Source: Mucilaginibacter flavus
Lineage (GTDB): Bacteria > Bacteroidota > Bacteroidia > Sphingobacteriales > Sphingobacteriaceae
Assembly: GCF_030409315.1 (NCBI RefSeq)
Contig: NZ_JAUFPS010000002.1
Span: 184 to 64,183 of the forward strand
Direction: 5' to 3'
DNA length: 64,000 nt
In this document: positions 17,045 to 27,702 of the stretch, in pieces
Layout: each line of letters starts with the position of its first letter
Numbering within the stretch: position 1 is the stretch's first letter
Translations under genes and position numbers: made by a program
The notes under the pieces: model-generated
The model's database searches: none
What the model was told of the DNA's origin: nothing
What the model saw: the letters and a program-made list of their open reading frames with translations, nothing else

Positions 17045-18949
17045 TTATTTTTCGTCTTTTACTTCTTCAAAGTCAACATCGGTTACGGTATCACCGTGAT
17101 CTTGCGGGCCTTGACCTGCAGCACCTTCCGGCGCGCCTTGAGCACCTTCTGCAGCTTTGTACATCTCTTCAGATGCAGTAGCCCATGCAGCGTTCAATTC
17201 GGTTTGAGCGGTTTCGATAGCGGCAAAGTCTTTAGCAGCATAAGCTTCTTTTAACTTGGCTAAACCAGCTTCAATCGGGCCCTTTTTATCAGCGCCAATT
17301 TTATCACCGTACTCTTTCAGTTGTTTTTCTGTCGAGAAGATCAAAGCGTCAGCACCGTTCAGTTTTTCAACTTCTTCTTTTGCTTTTTGATCAGCTTCAG
17401 CATTAGCTTCAGCTTCGTCTTTCATCTTTTTGATCTCGGCATCGGTTAAACCAGATGAAGCTTCGATACGGATTTTTTGCTCTTTACCGGTTGCTTTATC
17501 TTTAGCAGATACGTGCAGTATACCGTTAGCATCAATATCAAAAGTTACTTCAACTTGTGGTACACCACGAGGTGCTGGTGGAATACCATCCAGGTGGAAC
17601 CTACCGATAGTACGGTTACCCGCAGCCATTGGACGCTCACCTTGTAAAATGTGAATTTCAACAGATGGCTGACTATCAGACGCGGTTGAGAAAGTCTCAG
17701 ATTTTTTAGTTGGTATAGTTGTGTTCGACTCAATTAATTTGGTCATTACACCACCCATAGTTTCAATACCTAATGAAAGTGGGGTAACATCTAACAACAA
17801 CACATCTTTAACCTCGCCGGTTAATACACCACCTTGAATAGCCGCACCAATTGCAACAACCTCATCCGGGTTAACACCTTTTGAAGGAGTTTTACCAAAG
17901 AATTTTTGAACAGCTTCCTGTATAGCAGGGATACGGGTTGAACCACCTACCAGGATAACTTCATCGATATCTGAAGTGCTGTAACCCGCGTTTTTCAGCG
18001 CGGTTTTGCAAGGCTCAATAGTACGTTTGATCAGGCTATCTGCCAATTGCTCAAATTTAGCACGGGTCAAAGTTTTCACTAAGTGCTTTGGCATGCCATC
18101 AACAGCAGTGATGTATGGCAGGTTAATTTCGGTTTGAGCAGAGCTTGATAACTCAATTTTAGCTTTTTCAGCAGATTCTTTTAAGCGTTGTAAAGCCATT
18201 GGGTCTTTACGCAGGTCAATACCTTCGTCGCTTTTAAATTCGTCTGCCAACCAGTCAATAATTACCTGGTCAAAGTCGTCACCACCTAAGTGTGTATCAC
18301 CATCGGTTGATTTTACTTCAAATACACCGTCACCTAATTCAAGGATAGATACGTCATGAGTACCACCACCGCAGTCAAATACCGCAATTTTCATATCCTT
18401 GTGTGCTTTATCAAAGCCATAAGCCAAGGCAGCAGCAGTAGGTTCGTTAATAATACGACGTACTTTTAAACCAGCGATTTCACCGGCTTCTTTAGTAGCC
18501 TGGCGTTGCGCGTCGTTAAAGTAAGCAGGTACAGTAATAACGGCTTCAGTAACTTCAGTTCCTAAAAAGTCTTCAGCAGTTTTCTTCATTTTTTGAAGAA
18601 TCATTGCAGAGATCTCTTGCGGAGTGTATTTACGATCGCCAATTTCAACACGTGGGGTATTGTTGTCACCTTTTACAACGTTATAAGGTACACGTGAAGC
18701 TTCACTTGTAACCTCATTAAACTGGTTACCCATAAAGCGTTTGATAGACGAAATGGTTTTTGTAGGGTTGGTGATAGCCTGGCGTTTTGCCGGATCGCCA
18801 ACTTTACGCTCGCCGTTATCTATAAAAGCTACTACGGACGGCGTAGTACGTTTGCCCTCGCTGTTTGCTATAACTACAGGCTCGTTACCTTCCATTACAG
18901 CTACGCAGGAGTTTGTTGTTCCTAAGTCGATTCCAATTATTTTAGACAT
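17045..18949 (-). CDS. dnaK: Chaperone DnaK (Hsp70)
   Basis: The 634-residue Hsp70 chaperone. The ATPase domain (about 1-380) begins [18 protein letters not shown] and includes [17 protein letters not shown] and [13 protein letters not shown]. The substrate-binding domain follows the linker [16 protein letters not shown], and the C-terminal tail ends in [11 protein letters not shown], close to the usual EEVD-like end. The motif GGGTHDVS has His where most DnaK have Phe or Tyr. grpE and dnaJ are not adjacent, as is usual in this phylum. Confidence 0.98.
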   Translation of the reverse strand: MSKIIGIDLGTTNSCVAVMEGNEPVVIANSEGKRTTPSVVAFIDNGERKVGDPAKRQAITNPTKTISSIKRFMGNQFNEVTSEASRVPYNVVKGDNNTPRVEIGDRKYTPQEISAMILQKMKKTAEDFLGTEVTEAVITVPAYFNDAQRQATKEAGEIAGLKVRRIINEPTAAALAYGFDKAHKDMKIAVFDCGGGTHDVSILELGDGVFEVKSTDGDTHLGGDDFDQVIIDWLADEFKSDEGIDLRKDPMALQRLKESAEKAKIELSSSAQTEINLPYITAVDGMPKHLVKTLTRAKFEQLADSLIKRTIEPCKTALKNAGYSTSDIDEVILVGGSTRIPAIQEAVQKFFGKTPSKGVNPDEVVAIGAAIQGGVLTGEVKDVLLLDVTPLSLGIETMGGVMTKLIESNTTIPTKKSETFSTASDSQPSVEIHILQGERPMAAGNRTIGRFHLDGIPPAPRGVPQVEVTFDIDANGILHVSAKDKATGKEQKIRIEASSGLTDAEIKKMKDEAEANAEADQKAKEEVEKLNGADALIFSTEKQLKEYGDKIGADKKGPIEAGLAKLKEAYAAKDFAAIETAQTELNAAWATASEEMYKAAEGAQGAPEGAAGQGPQDHGDTVTDVDFEEVKDEK

Positions 18950-19178
18950 ATGATTGATTTTTCTTGATTTTATTAATTATTCCATGTCCTGTTTATCAAC
19001 GTTTGTGCCAATACGTATTTGTCAGTGTATATAGTCATGATGGCAAATAATGCGTCAGAAAAGACATAAAGGGTGGTGACAGGTTGGCAGAAATTACTTT
19101 ATTGGAGGTGAAAGGAGAAAGGTAGAAGGTGCTGGAGGACAAACAAAAAACCGTAGATAAAATTTGTGTAATAAAATG

Positions 19179-19186
19179 TAAATTTG
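19179..19186 (+). promoter_or_regulatory. TAAATTTG box before the YoeB-type module
   Basis: A perfect TAnnTTTG box ending three bases before the antitoxin ATG. A second copy of AATTTGTGTA lies upstream (19161-19170), so the pair could also be an autoregulatory operator. Confidence 0.4.
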
Positions 19187-19189
19187 TGT

Positions 19190-19402
19190 ATGGAAACATT
19201 AATTGTGCTACCTAAAGACAAAGAGCAATTGGTTGCATTGAAGGCGATTATGAAGGCCTTAAAAGTTGACTTTAAAACCGAAAAAGTATCTGAACAAATA
19301 TATCGTGCAGAATTTGTTGCCAAAATAAAAAAAGGAGAGCAAGATGTTAAGGCAGGAAAAACCACCAAAATAGAACCTGGAGACATATGGAACTTAGGAT
19401 AA
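19190..19402 (+). CDS. Antitoxin of a YoeB-type module
   Basis: About 70 residues from the ATG at 19190. It is a small charged protein: N-terminal beta strand (ETLIVLPKDKEQLVALKAIMKAL, about 2-24), then a Lys/Glu-rich tail of the kind that wraps the toxin. It overlaps the toxin start by 16 bases, the normal antitoxin-first order. It resembles DUF2683-type antitoxins by look, but the function rests on the partner. Confidence 0.8.
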   Translation: METLIVLPKDKEQLVALKAIMKALKVDFKTEKVSEQIYRAEFVAKIKKGEQDVKAGKTTKIEPGDIWNLG

Positions 19403-19647
19403 CTGATCCTGCAAAAGATGACATTAAGTTTTTCTTAAAAAGCGGCCAACAAAATATCCTAAAAAAGATAGAGCACTTACTTGAATCTATTAAAACAACT
19501 CCCTTTAATGGTGTTGGCAAACCAGAGGCCCTTAAATATGAGCTTTCTGGCAAATGGTCAAGAAGGATTGACTCAAAGCATCGCATAGTTTACGAAGTAA
19601 TTGAAGACGTAATTATCATTTACTCATTTAAAGGTCATTATCAATGA
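19387..19647 (+). CDS. Txe/YoeB family mRNA endoribonuclease toxin
   Basis: An 86-residue toxin that, by family, cleaves mRNA at the ribosomal A site. Diagnostic segments are GKPEALKYELSGKWSRRI (about 43-60), DSKHRIVYEV (about 61-70) and the C-terminal YSFKGHYQ, with the catalytic Glu, Arg, His and terminal Tyr all present. So it is probably active. Coupled to the upstream antitoxin by overlap. Confidence 0.93.
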   Translation: MELRITDPAKDDIKFFLKSGQQNILKKIEHLLESIKTTPFNGVGKPEALKYELSGKWSRRIDSKHRIVYEVIEDVIIIYSFKGHYQ

Positions 19648-20056
19648 TAATGTTTTTCTAAACTTCTATTTAGATTTAGCGTTAACGTCCTTGATCTTTT
19701 GTTCAAAAATCTTTCGTCCATTAATGGCGTTGCCTTCGGCCGGGTCATCCGCTCATACGCACAAAAGGCCTCAGGCGCGGGGCGGTATCCGCTACTACCC
19801 CCTAACGCAAATTTGTGCAGACCGACGGCATTCAACAAGTTATAGATACTTCGCCTTACCGCATAAAAGCCCTTTACTTCTTGTCCAAAAAATCCTTCGT
19901 CTAATAAACGGTAGTGTACCTACGGAGTGAAAGAAAATAGATTTCTTTTATTCTACAAAGCTTTTGCTCCTGTGTAGCACTGCTCCAGTTTCAGAAAAGT
20001 GATGGCACTATTAAGTAATCCTGTTCGTCCACCTTTCAAAACCTCAAAAATCGCAA
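19648..20056. other. Gene-less spacer with a degenerate direct repeat
   Basis: No coding region recognised. Segments 19689-19729 and 19871-19913 are similar direct repeats (shared words CCTTTCGTC-like, CAAAAA, AATAAACGG-like). The stretch 19738-19830 is much more GC-rich than its surroundings and may be a remnant of something else. Confidence 0.5.
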
Positions 20057-20091
20057 CAAAAAAACGCCCTGTTCAAATGAACAAGGCGTTT
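20057..20091 (-). terminator. Terminator of the ribosomal operon after rplQ
   Basis: AACGCCCTGTTC (20063-20074) pairs with GAACAAGGCGTT (20079-20090) with one G-T pair. On the minus strand it is followed by seven T. It is the only strong terminator downstream of rplQ. Confidence 0.93.
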
Positions 20092-20116
20092 CGTTATCTC
20101 AAAAGAGAAAGGATAA

Positions 20117-20662
20117 CTATTCTCCTTTTTCTTCAGTTTCAGGAGCGTCAGCTGCAGGAGCTTCGGCAACTGGTGCTTCTTTAACTTCTTCTGCAACTGC
20201 AACTTCTTCAGCAGCAACCGGAGCAGCTGTTTTAGCTTTTGCAGCACCACCACGACGACGGGTAGATTTTTTCACAGTAGCAGCAGTATCAACACCGTAA
20301 ACAGTGTTATAATCTACTAACTCAATGATCGCCATTTCGGCGTTGTCACCTAAACGGTTTTCTAATTTGATGATACGGGTGTAACCACCTGGACGGTTAG
20401 CAATTTTCTCAGCAACCTCGCGGAAAAGGATAGTAGTAGCTTCTTTATCTTGTAAGTAGCTAAATACTGTACGACGAGAGTGCGTAGTATCGTTTTTTGA
20501 TTTGGTTAAAAGTGGCTCAACATAACCGCGTAAAACTTTCGCTTTAGCTAATGTAGTTGTAATACGCTTGTGTAAGATAAGCGAAGTTGCCATGTTTGAC
20601 AGCATCGCCTTGCGATGGCTGGTTGTACGACCTAAATGGTTGTTTTTGTTTCCGTGTCTCAT
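20117..20662 (-). CDS. rplQ: Ribosomal protein L17
   Basis: Core L17 (about 1-120) with the typical [21 protein letters not shown] start. An alanine/glutamate-rich, probably disordered tail of about 50 residues follows (about 130-181), a known habit of Bacteroidota L17. L17 sits at the peptide exit side of the 50S subunit. Last gene of the operon, 207 bases after rpoA; that gap holds an inverted-repeat element. Confidence 0.97.
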   Translation of the reverse strand: MRHGNKNNHLGRTTSHRKAMLSNMATSLILHKRITTTLAKAKVLRGYVEPLLTKSKNDTTHSRRTVFSYLQDKEATTILFREVAEKIANRPGGYTRIIKLENRLGDNAEMAIIELVDYNTVYGVDTAATVKKSTRRRGGAAKAKTAAPVAAEEVAVAEEVKEAPVAEAPAADAPETEEKGE

Positions 20663-20733
20663 TGTTTTTTGTTTGTGGCACGTGCATACCGTTGGGCGGC
20701 GCTACCGTCAAGCCCTCGGAATTATGCCGGGTT

Positions 20734-20864
20734 ATCAGATTTGAGATGTGAGATATCAGATTTGAGACGGCTCCCTCTTCTTCTTCTTTGCCCCAATTGT
20801 TATTAAATAAAAAATGTTAGATTTTAAGAGCGAGACAAGTCTCAAATCTTAAATCTAACATCTC
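20734..20864. repeat. Inverted-repeat element (GATTTGAGAT words) between rpoA and rplQ
   Basis: Arm 20734-20768 and the reverse complement of 20839-20864 share a 26-bp stretch with about four mismatches, ending AGATTTGAGAC. In transcript order the first arm begins five bases after the rpoA stop. It sits inside a cotranscribed operon. Confidence 0.8.
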
Positions 20865-20869
20865 CTATG

Positions 20870-21862
20870 TTATTCTTCGTCTAACTTAAATTTAGACAGG
20901 TTCATACCAAAAGATAAGCCTTTTGATTTAACCAGATCCTGGATCTCAGTTAATGATTTTTTACCAAAGTTCCTGAATTTTAACATATCAGCAACATCGT
21001 ACGATACTAAATCGGCCAGGCTGCGGATATCTGCAGCTTTAAGGCAGTTTAATGCACGTACAGAAAGGTCAAGATCAACCAATTCAGTTTTAAGTATCTT
21101 GCGCATGTGCAGAATCTCTTCGTCAACTTCTTTAGTTTCTTCTTTAGCTTGTGCTTCCAACATCATGTTTTCATCGCTGAACAACATAAAGTGCTGGATA
21201 AGGATTTTAGCAGCTTCTTTCAAAGCGTCTTCAGGGTGAACAGATCCGTCAGTAGCGATATCCAAAACCAATTTCTCGTAGTCGGTTTTTTGCTCAACAC
21301 GATAGTTTTCGATGGTATATTTAACGTTTTTGATCGGGGTATAGATTGAGTCTATAGCGATAACACCAACGTTTGCATCTGGATTTTTATTCTCTTCGCT
21401 TGGTACATAACCACGGCCTTTACCTACTGTAAGCTCAATTTCAAGCGTTACAGATGAGTCCATGTTGCACAAAGTCAGATCAGGATTTAATACAGTAAAG
21501 TTGTTTGAGAATTTGGTTATATCTCCGGCTTTAAATGCATCCTGGCCATTTATAATAACAAATATTTTCTCGCTGTCGCCAGATTCACCAGTCTTTTTAA
21601 AACGAACCTGTTTAAGGTTCAAGATGATTTCGGTTACGTCTTCAACAACACCTTTGATGGTTGAAAACTCATGCGTAACTCCAGAAAAACGTACTGAAGT
21701 GATAGCATAACCTTCGAGTGATGAAAGTAAGATACGACGCAGAGCATTACCTATGGTTACACCGAAGCCTGGTTCTAACGGACGAAATTCAAACGTACCA
21801 TCAAAATCATTTGCTTTTTGCATGATAACCTTATCCGGTTTTTGAAATGCTAAAATTGCCAT
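20870..21862 (-). CDS. rpoA: RNA polymerase alpha subunit
   Basis: 330 residues. The N-terminal assembly domain (about 1-235) includes [30 protein letters not shown] sequence ([15 protein letters not shown]). The C-terminal domain (about 255-330) has [16 protein letters not shown] and [10 protein letters not shown], which contact DNA and activators. It is essential for polymerase assembly. Lies between rpsD and rplQ, as in most bacteria. Confidence 0.98.
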   Translation of the reverse strand: MAILAFQKPDKVIMQKANDFDGTFEFRPLEPGFGVTIGNALRRILLSSLEGYAITSVRFSGVTHEFSTIKGVVEDVTEIILNLKQVRFKKTGESGDSEKIFVIINGQDAFKAGDITKFSNNFTVLNPDLTLCNMDSSVTLEIELTVGKGRGYVPSEENKNPDANVGVIAIDSIYTPIKNVKYTIENYRVEQKTDYEKLVLDIATDGSVHPEDALKEAAKILIQHFMLFSDENMMLEAQAKEETKEVDEEILHMRKILKTELVDLDLSVRALNCLKAADIRSLADLVSYDVADMLKFRNFGKKSLTEIQDLVKSKGLSFGMNLSKFKLDEE

Positions 21863-21958
21863 TTATATCCTTTATTTATTGTTTACTAATTGAAATGAGT
21901 TTTAACCACGAAAATGGTTGACATAAAATGCCAACCATCCCCTGGATAATTATTTTTA

Positions 21959-22567
21959 TTATTTTGAATACAACTCGACGATTAAGTTCTCTTTGATGTT
22001 CTCAGGGATCTCATCGCGGTTAGGATAGTTAAGGAATGTGCCTGTTAATTCATTTGCATCCCAAGCTAACCAGCTGTATTTGTTGATTCTTCTTCCGGCT
22101 ACTGAAGTAGTAATAGCTTCAAGTGATTTAGATTTTTCACGTACAGATATTACGTCACCAGCTTTTAACGCGTATGATGCAATGTTTACAACGGCACCGT
22201 TAACGTTAATGTGTTTGTGATTTACCAATTGGCGTGCTCCAGAACGGGTTGGCGCAATACCTAAGCGGTAAACTGCGTTATCTAAACGGGCTTCCAAGAA
22301 TTTCAACAAGTTTTCACCTGTGATACCTTCTTTTGCAGAAGCGCGGTGAAACAAGTTTTCGAACTGACGCTCTAATACACCGTAAGTGTATTTAACTTTC
22401 TGTTTCTCCATTAACTGAGTTGAATACTCAGATTGTTTTCCACGACGTTTTGAAGCGCCATGCATTCCCGGTGGATAGTTTTTACGTTCTAACGCTTTAT
22501 CCGGACCGAAGATCGGCTCACGGAAACGACGTGCAATTTTGGACTTTGGTCCTGTATATCTGGCCAT
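21959..22567 (-). CDS. rpsD: Ribosomal protein S4
   Basis: 202 residues; starts [15 protein letters not shown] and has the S4 RNA-binding domain at [13 protein letters not shown] through the [12 protein letters not shown] region. No cysteines, so the zinc-free form. Primary 16S rRNA binder and usually the autorepressor of the alpha operon; no leader site was identified here. Confidence 0.98.
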   Translation of the reverse strand: MARYTGPKSKIARRFREPIFGPDKALERKNYPPGMHGASKRRGKQSEYSTQLMEKQKVKYTYGVLERQFENLFHRASAKEGITGENLLKFLEARLDNAVYRLGIAPTRSGARQLVNHKHINVNGAVVNIASYALKAGDVISVREKSKSLEAITTSVAGRRINKYSWLAWDANELTGTFLNYPNRDEIPENIKENLIVELYSK

Positions 22568-22632
22568 TTTTGTGTATTTTTAAAGTATCAGCCAACCTTA
22601 CGTTGGTGAATCTTAGCTTTAAAATCTGTTAA

Positions 22633-23022
22633 TTAAACTCTTCTTCTTTTAGACGGACGGCAACCATTGTGTGGAAGCGGTGTAATGTCTTTAATGGTGG
22701 TAACTTCAATACCTGCAGTTTGCAAAGTACGGATAGCTGACTCACGACCGGCACCCGGGCCTTTTACAAACACTTCAACTTTACGTAAACCTAAGTCGTA
22801 CGCAACTTTACCGCAATCGCCGGCAGCTTGACCTGCAGCATACGGAGTGTTTTTCTTTGAACCTTTGAAGCCCATTTTACCAGCTGATGACCATGAAATA
22901 GCCTGGCCGGTTTTGTTGGTAAGGGTAATGATGATGTTGTTAAAAGTTGCATTGATGTGTGCTTCGCCAACCGGCTCTACAATCACAATGCGCTTTTTGG
23001 TAACTTTTTTAGTTTTAGCCAT
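22633..23022 (-). CDS. rpsK: Ribosomal protein S11
   Basis: 129 residues with a Lys-rich start, then [26 protein letters not shown] sequence and the C-terminal [17 protein letters not shown] typical of S11. Binds 16S rRNA in the platform near the E site. Confidence 0.98.
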   Translation of the reverse strand: MAKTKKVTKKRIVIVEPVGEAHINATFNNIIITLTNKTGQAISWSSAGKMGFKGSKKNTPYAAGQAAGDCGKVAYDLGLRKVEVFVKGPGAGRESAIRTLQTAGIEVTTIKDITPLPHNGCRPSKRRRV

Positions 23023-23151
23023 TTTCTTAATTATTGAATTAATGAATTACTGGATTATAGAATAATCCGGACCCACCAATCGTTGTTATAATTTTTATTC
23101 CTGGCAAGCTTAAAAGTATATAACTACCCACCGCTTACCAATCACTATTTA

Positions 23152-23529
23152 CTACTTAGTAGCTTTTTTCTTGTTAGCAACTGTTTTACGTTTACCTTTA
23201 CGGGTACGTGAGTTGTTTTTAGTACGCTGACCACGTAATGGTAAACCTTTACGGTGACGTGTACCACGGTAGCAACCAATGTCCATCAAACGTTTAATGT
23301 TCAATTGAACTTCTGAACGAAGTGAACCTTCAACTTTGATTTGATCGTTGATAATTCCACGGATTGAGGCTAACTGCTCATCGGTCCAGTCCTGTACTTT
23401 TACACTAAAATCGATACCTGCTTCAGTCAAAATTCTTTGAGCTGTTGAGCGTCCAATACCGAAAATGTAAGTAAGTCCGATTTCTCCTCTTTTATTTTTT
23501 GGTAAATCAATACCTGATATCCTTGCCAT
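23152..23529 (-). CDS. rpsM: Ribosomal protein S13
   Basis: 125 residues beginning [19 protein letters not shown] with helix-two-turn-helix and the tail [17 protein letters not shown] that reaches the P-site tRNA. In the head of the 30S subunit. Confidence 0.98.
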   Translation of the reverse strand: MARISGIDLPKNKRGEIGLTYIFGIGRSTAQRILTEAGIDFSVKVQDWTDEQLASIRGIINDQIKVEGSLRSEVQLNIKRLMDIGCYRGTRHRKGLPLRGQRTKNNSRTRKGKRKTVANKKKATK

Positions 23530-23538
23530 ATTTCTTTT

Positions 23539-23605
23539 TTATTTATTGAGTTATCGAATTATTGAATTATCGAATTCCTTAAAATCAGTAATTCAATCTT
23601 TCTCC
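23539..23605. repeat. Low-complexity tract (GAATTATTGAATT words) upstream of rpsM
   Basis: GAATTATTGAATTATCGAATT-like words lie between rpmJ and rpsM, just past the rpmJ stop in transcript order, with a poor inverted partner (about 20 of 28). A weak member of the post-stop repeat class. Confidence 0.45.
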
Positions 23606-23620
23606 AATTCAAAATTGTTC

Positions 23621-23737
23621 TTAGCCCTGGCGTTGTTTGTACTTAGGATTCTTTTTGTTAATAACGTAAAGTTTCCCGTTACGGCGAATGATTTTGCAAT
23701 CAGCGCTGCGTTTTTTAATGGATGCTCTAACTTTCAT
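23621..23737 (-). CDS. rpmJ: Ribosomal protein L36 (cysteine-poor form)
   Basis: A 38-residue protein read directly from the sequence: [20 protein letters not shown] at the start and [11 protein letters not shown] at the end. Only one of the zinc ligands of classical L36 remains (Cys14); the others are Ser, Asn and Tyr. So this is the zinc-independent form, common in this phylum. Lies between infA and rpsM. Confidence 0.96.
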   Translation of the reverse strand: MKVRASIKKRSADCKIIRRNGKLYVINKKNPKYKQRQG

Positions 23738-23745
23738 CTCGTATT

Positions 23746-23964
23746 TTATTTATATCTATAGGTTATTCTACCCTTACTTAAATCGTACGGACTCATTTCT
23801 AACTTAACTCTGTCGCCAGGTAAAATTTTAATGTAGTGCATACGCATCTTGCCGGAAATGTGCGCAATAATCTCATGACCATTTTCAAGTTCAACCCTGA
23901 ACATTGCATTTGACAATGCTTCCCTAATTGTACCGTCTTGCTCAATCGAAGATTGTTTTGCCAT
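23746..23964 (-). CDS. infA: Translation initiation factor IF-1
   Basis: 72 residues, a single OB fold: [20 protein letters not shown], then [17 protein letters not shown] and the end [10 protein letters not shown]. Blocks the A site during initiation. It lies between map and rpmJ, eight bases before rpmJ. Confidence 0.98.
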   Translation of the reverse strand: MAKQSSIEQDGTIREALSNAMFRVELENGHEIIAHISGKMRMHYIKILPGDRVKLEMSPYDLSKGRITYRYK

Positions 23965-24027
23965 ATTTTGTTGATTATTACTTAATTATCCGCCCTAAAA
24001 CCGGGATGCAAAATTAATAAAAATATT

Positions 24028-24819
24028 TTAATTATTATTCTTTTCTTTTAAAACATTCTCAACAAAATCAAATGTCGATAAAATGTCTGGTTTGCCTTTA
24101 CCTATTGCAACAGTATGCTCATAATGAGCGCTTGCTTTTTTATCTACAGTTGATACTGTCCATCCATCGTCCCAGAATTTAACACCGGCACGGCCAGCGT
24201 TAATCATTGGTTCAATAGCTATTACCATTCCCTCTTCCAGCTTAATACCGGAGCCACGCTTGCCATAGTTAGGTACCTCGGGCTTCTCGTGCAGCTTAAC
24301 ACCCACGCCGTGCCCTACAAGCTCCTTAACTACACCAAAACCGTTCTTCTCGGCATGTTCCTGTATCGCGTAGCCTATATCTCCAATTCGCATGCCTACC
24401 ACTGCTTTAGCAACACCCAGGTCAAGACACTCTTTGGTTACCCGCATAAGTTTCTTAACAGTATCGCTTACCTCGCCAATGGCAAAGGTATAAGCCGAGT
24501 CGCCTACAAAACCGTTTAAAATAGCACCACAGTCTACAGATACCAGATCACCTTCTACCAGTACATGCTTTCCGGGGAAACCGTGTACCACCTGGTCGTT
24601 CAATGAAATGCAAAGGGAATATGGGAAACCTCCGTAGTTTAAAAAGGCGGGAATCCCGCCATTGTCCCTTATAAAGGTTTCAGCAAGTCTGTCGAGTTCA
24701 ATAGTAGTTACACCCGGGCCTATTATTTTTGCAACTTCTGCATGTGTTCTTGACACCAGCAAAGCGCTTTCCCTGATCAGCTCTATTTCCTCGGCAGACT
24801 TGTAAATGATTTTTGACAT
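24028..24819 (-). CDS. map: Methionine aminopeptidase, type I
   Basis: 263 residues. Removes the initiator Met from new proteins. The metal ligands are visible: two Asp in SVDCGAILNGFVGDSAYTF, His in LVGHGVGVKLHE, and two Glu in IAIEPMIN and YEHTVAIG. No N-terminal zinc-finger extension. Sits between secY and infA, eight bases after secY. Confidence 0.97.
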   Translation of the reverse strand: MSKIIYKSAEEIELIRESALLVSRTHAEVAKIIGPGVTTIELDRLAETFIRDNGGIPAFLNYGGFPYSLCISLNDQVVHGFPGKHVLVEGDLVSVDCGAILNGFVGDSAYTFAIGEVSDTVKKLMRVTKECLDLGVAKAVVGMRIGDIGYAIQEHAEKNGFGVVKELVGHGVGVKLHEKPEVPNYGKRGSGIKLEEGMVIAIEPMINAGRAGVKFWDDGWTVSTVDKKASAHYEHTVAIGKGKPDILSTFDFVENVLKEKNNN

Positions 24820-24827
24820 TACTAATA

Positions 24828-26168
24828 TTAGATCGCTGTTGGAGTTGTACCCGCAGCAGCCGGCATTGCGGTACGGCCTTTAATTCTTCCGGTTTTCATC
24901 AAACCATCATAATGACGCATCAACAAATGACTTTCAACCTGTTGTAAAGTATCCAAAACAACACCTACCAGGATGATCAATGATGTGCCACCAAAAAATC
25001 TTGCGAAGATTGGAGAAACACCTACCAAACTGGCTAATGCCGGTATAATGGCTATTAGTGCCAGGAAAATTGAACCCGGCAATGTAATTTTTGAAATTAC
25101 AGCGTCAATATAGTCGGCTGTTGTTTTACCGGGTTTAATGCCCGGAATAAAACCGCCATTCTTCTTCATATCATCAGCCATTTGGTTAGGGTTAACCGTA
25201 ATAGCCGTATAGAAATAAGTAAAAGCGATAATAAGGATACCAAACGTTAAGTTATGCGCCCATGAATTAGGGTTTGATAACGCGATTAATACACCATTTG
25301 ATGAAATGCTTGGCATAAACTGTTGTACCGTTTGTGGTATAAACATTAAGGCCTGGGCAAATATAATTGGCATTACACCTGCCGCATTTACCTTTAAAGG
25401 AATATACTGGCGCACGCCACCGTATTGCTTATTACCAACTATACGCTTAGCATACTGCACCGCAATTTTGCGGGTACCCTGTACAATAAGTATAGTAAAC
25501 ATCACCACTGCTATAAGAGCCACAATTTCAACAATGAAAGTTATCAAGCCACCGGTACCGGTAGTACGTGAGGTAAACTCTGTTAAGAAAGCGCCCGGCA
25601 ACTGGGCAATAATACCAACCATGATGATTAGCGATATACCGTTACCAATACCTTTATCTGTGATTTTTTCGCCAAGCCACATTACAAATAATGTACCTGC
25701 GGTTAAAACAAACATGTTAAGCACAGTAAATGCCGGATTAGGCAACATCATAGCATCAGCAGAAATTTGCGATTTTAAGTAACCGATAGCCTGTAACGCG
25801 GTAATACCGATGGTTAGGTAACGTGTCCACTGGTTAAGTTTATTACGGCCACTCTCGCCCTCTTTTTGCAATTTGGTGAAGTAAGGAACTGCGATACCTA
25901 ATAATTGCACCACAATCGAAGCTGAAATATAAGGCATTACACCCAATGCAAAAATAGAGGCATGTGAAAACGAACCTCCTGAAAACATATTCAGCAATCC
26001 TACTAATCCTTCTGCCTTCCGGTTAGCTACTGACGCAGGATTAACCCCTGGCAGTACCACAAAGGAACCTACACGATATATTACAAGAAATAAGAGTGTG
26101 TTTATAATACGCACTCTTAAATCTTCGATTTTCCAGATATTGGATAATGTGGTGAAAAATTTCTTCAT
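24828..26168 (-). CDS. secY: Protein translocase subunit SecY
   Basis: 446 residues with ten predicted transmembrane helices, forming the channel for protein export and membrane insertion. Recognisable are NMFSGGSFSHASIFALGVMP (helix 2 plug region), the cytoplasmic loop TRKIAVQYAKRIVGNKQYGG, and GIKPGKTTADYID. Lies in its usual place after rplO. Confidence 0.98.
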   Translation of the reverse strand: MKKFFTTLSNIWKIEDLRVRIINTLLFLVIYRVGSFVVLPGVNPASVANRKAEGLVGLLNMFSGGSFSHASIFALGVMPYISASIVVQLLGIAVPYFTKLQKEGESGRNKLNQWTRYLTIGITALQAIGYLKSQISADAMMLPNPAFTVLNMFVLTAGTLFVMWLGEKITDKGIGNGISLIIMVGIIAQLPGAFLTEFTSRTTGTGGLITFIVEIVALIAVVMFTILIVQGTRKIAVQYAKRIVGNKQYGGVRQYIPLKVNAAGVMPIIFAQALMFIPQTVQQFMPSISSNGVLIALSNPNSWAHNLTFGILIIAFTYFYTAITVNPNQMADDMKKNGGFIPGIKPGKTTADYIDAVISKITLPGSIFLALIAIIPALASLVGVSPIFARFFGGTSLIILVGVVLDTLQQVESHLLMRHYDGLMKTGRIKGRTAMPAAAGTTPTAI

Positions 26169-26175
26169 CCTAAAA

Positions 26176-26622
26176 TTATAGCTTAACTATGGTACCACCA
26201 GCTGCTTCAATAGCTTTTTGAGCTGTAGCAGTAAATGCATGTGCCTCAACTTCAACTTTAGCTTTCAATTCGCCACGACCAAGGATTTTAACCAGGTCAT
26301 TACGTGAAGCCAAGCCGTGTTCTTTTAAAGTAGCGAAATCAACTTTGGTAAGTGTGTATTTCTCAATTAACTCTTGCAATACATCAAGGTTAACGCCGGT
26401 ATACTCCACACGGTTAGGGTTTTTAAACCCTACCTTAGGCACACGACGCTGTAAAGGCATTTGTCCGCCTTCAAAACCAACCTTGGTGCTTGTACCAGAA
26501 CGTGAACCGGCGCCTTTATGGCCACGGGTTGAAGTACCGCCACGGCCAGAACCTGTACCACGGCCAATTCTTTTTCTATTTTTAGTAGAACCTTCTGCAG
26601 GTTTTAAATTACTTAAATTCAT
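26176..26622 (-). CDS. rplO: Ribosomal protein L15
   Basis: 148 residues with the Gly/Arg-rich N-terminal extension (RIGRGTGSGRGGTSTRGHKG, about 18-37) that threads into 23S rRNA, and the globular domain after about 60. Eight bases separate it from secY. Confidence 0.98.
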   Translation of the reverse strand: MNLSNLKPAEGSTKNRKRIGRGTGSGRGGTSTRGHKGAGSRSGTSTKVGFEGGQMPLQRRVPKVGFKNPNRVEYTGVNLDVLQELIEKYTLTKVDFATLKEHGLASRNDLVKILGRGELKAKVEVEAHAFTATAQKAIEAAGGTIVKL

Positions 26623-26626
26623 GATA

Positions 26627-26806
26627 TTAAATATTTTCTACCGCTACCAGGTGGTTAACTTTTCTAACCATACCTATAATAGCTGCAGTTGCCTCAACTT
26701 CCACACTGTGGTTAATTTTACGCAAGCCTAATGCTTCGATAGTCTTTTTTTGGCGCTCACTTCTGTCGATCACGCTCTTAATCTGTGTTATTTTGATTTT
26801 GGCCAT
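26627..26806 (-). CDS. rpmD: Ribosomal protein L30
   Basis: A 59-residue protein translated directly: MAKIKITQIKSVIDRSERQK, then KTIEALGLRKINHSVEVE and an end at LVAVENI. Normal length for bacterial L30. Four bases from rplO, six from rpsE. Confidence 0.96.
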   Translation of the reverse strand: MAKIKITQIKSVIDRSERQKKTIEALGLRKINHSVEVEATAAIIGMVRKVNHLVAVENI

Positions 26807-26812
26807 GACTGA

Positions 26813-27331
26813 TTATCCGTTAAATACTTTACTTAAACTAACGCCACGCTGCTGTGCTACAGTATTGGCATCGCGCATTTGCGCCAATGCAGATACAGTT
26901 GCTTTAACCACGTTGTGCGGGTTTGATGAACCTTTTGATTTTGCTAACACGTTGTGAATACCTGCAGACTCTAATACTGCACGCATTGCACCACCCGCGA
27001 TAACACCGGTACCGTTTGCTGCTGGTTTTAAGAAAACAAAACCACCGCTAAATTTACCAATTTGCTCGTGAGGGATAGTGTTGTTGATAATAGGAACTTT
27101 AACCAAGTTCTTTTTAGCATCATCGATACCTTTAGCAATTGCTTCAGTTACCTCTTTTGCTTTACCTAAACCGTAACCTACAACGCCGTTTTCGTCACCT
27201 ACTACCACAATGGCAGAAAAGCTGAATGTACGGCCACCTTTGGTTACTTTGGCAACACGCTGTATGCTTACCAAGCGATCTTTTAATTCGATTTCGCTTG
27301 TTTTTACTCTTTTTATGTTGATTGTTGACAT
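26813..27331 (-). CDS. rpsE: Ribosomal protein S5
   Basis: 172 residues with the N-terminal RNA-binding domain ([19 protein letters not shown]) and the C-terminal fold with [20 protein letters not shown]. Involved in decoding fidelity. Confidence 0.98.
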   Translation of the reverse strand: MSTINIKRVKTSEIELKDRLVSIQRVAKVTKGGRTFSFSAIVVVGDENGVVGYGLGKAKEVTEAIAKGIDDAKKNLVKVPIINNTIPHEQIGKFSGGFVFLKPAANGTGVIAGGAMRAVLESAGIHNVLAKSKGSSNPHNVVKATVSALAQMRDANTVAQQRGVSLSKVFNG

Positions 27332-27343
27332 TTCTCTTTTCGA

Positions 27344-27697
27344 TTAAAAGTTTAAACCACCTTCACGTGCACCTTCGGCCAGTGACTTAACACGACCATG
27401 GTACAAATAACCGTTCCTGTCGAAAACCACATCTTTGATACCAGCTGCGATAGCTTTCTGAGCTACCAGTTTGCCTACGGCTACTGATTGATCAGACTTA
27501 GTACCGTCTGCTGCTACAAAATCTTTTGATAAAGATGATGCTGATACGATAGTTTTACCGGTTAAATCGTCAATGATCTGCGCGTAAATACCTTTATTGC
27601 TCCTAAATACTGACAGGCGAGGACGCTCTGCTGATCCTGAAAGGCGTTTTCTAATGCCTTTTTTAATCCTGTCTCTTCTTGATAATTTAGCTCCCAT
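27344..27697 (-). CDS. rplR: Ribosomal protein L18
   Basis: 117 residues: [20 protein letters not shown] start and the ending [19 protein letters not shown]. Binds 5S rRNA with L5. Five bases from rplF. Confidence 0.98.
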   Translation of the reverse strand: MGAKLSRRDRIKKGIRKRLSGSAERPRLSVFRSNKGIYAQIIDDLTGKTIVSASSLSKDFVAADGTKSDQSVAVGKLVAQKAIAAGIKDVVFDRNGYLYHGRVKSLAEGAREGGLNF

Positions 27698-27702
27698 GAC
27701 GA

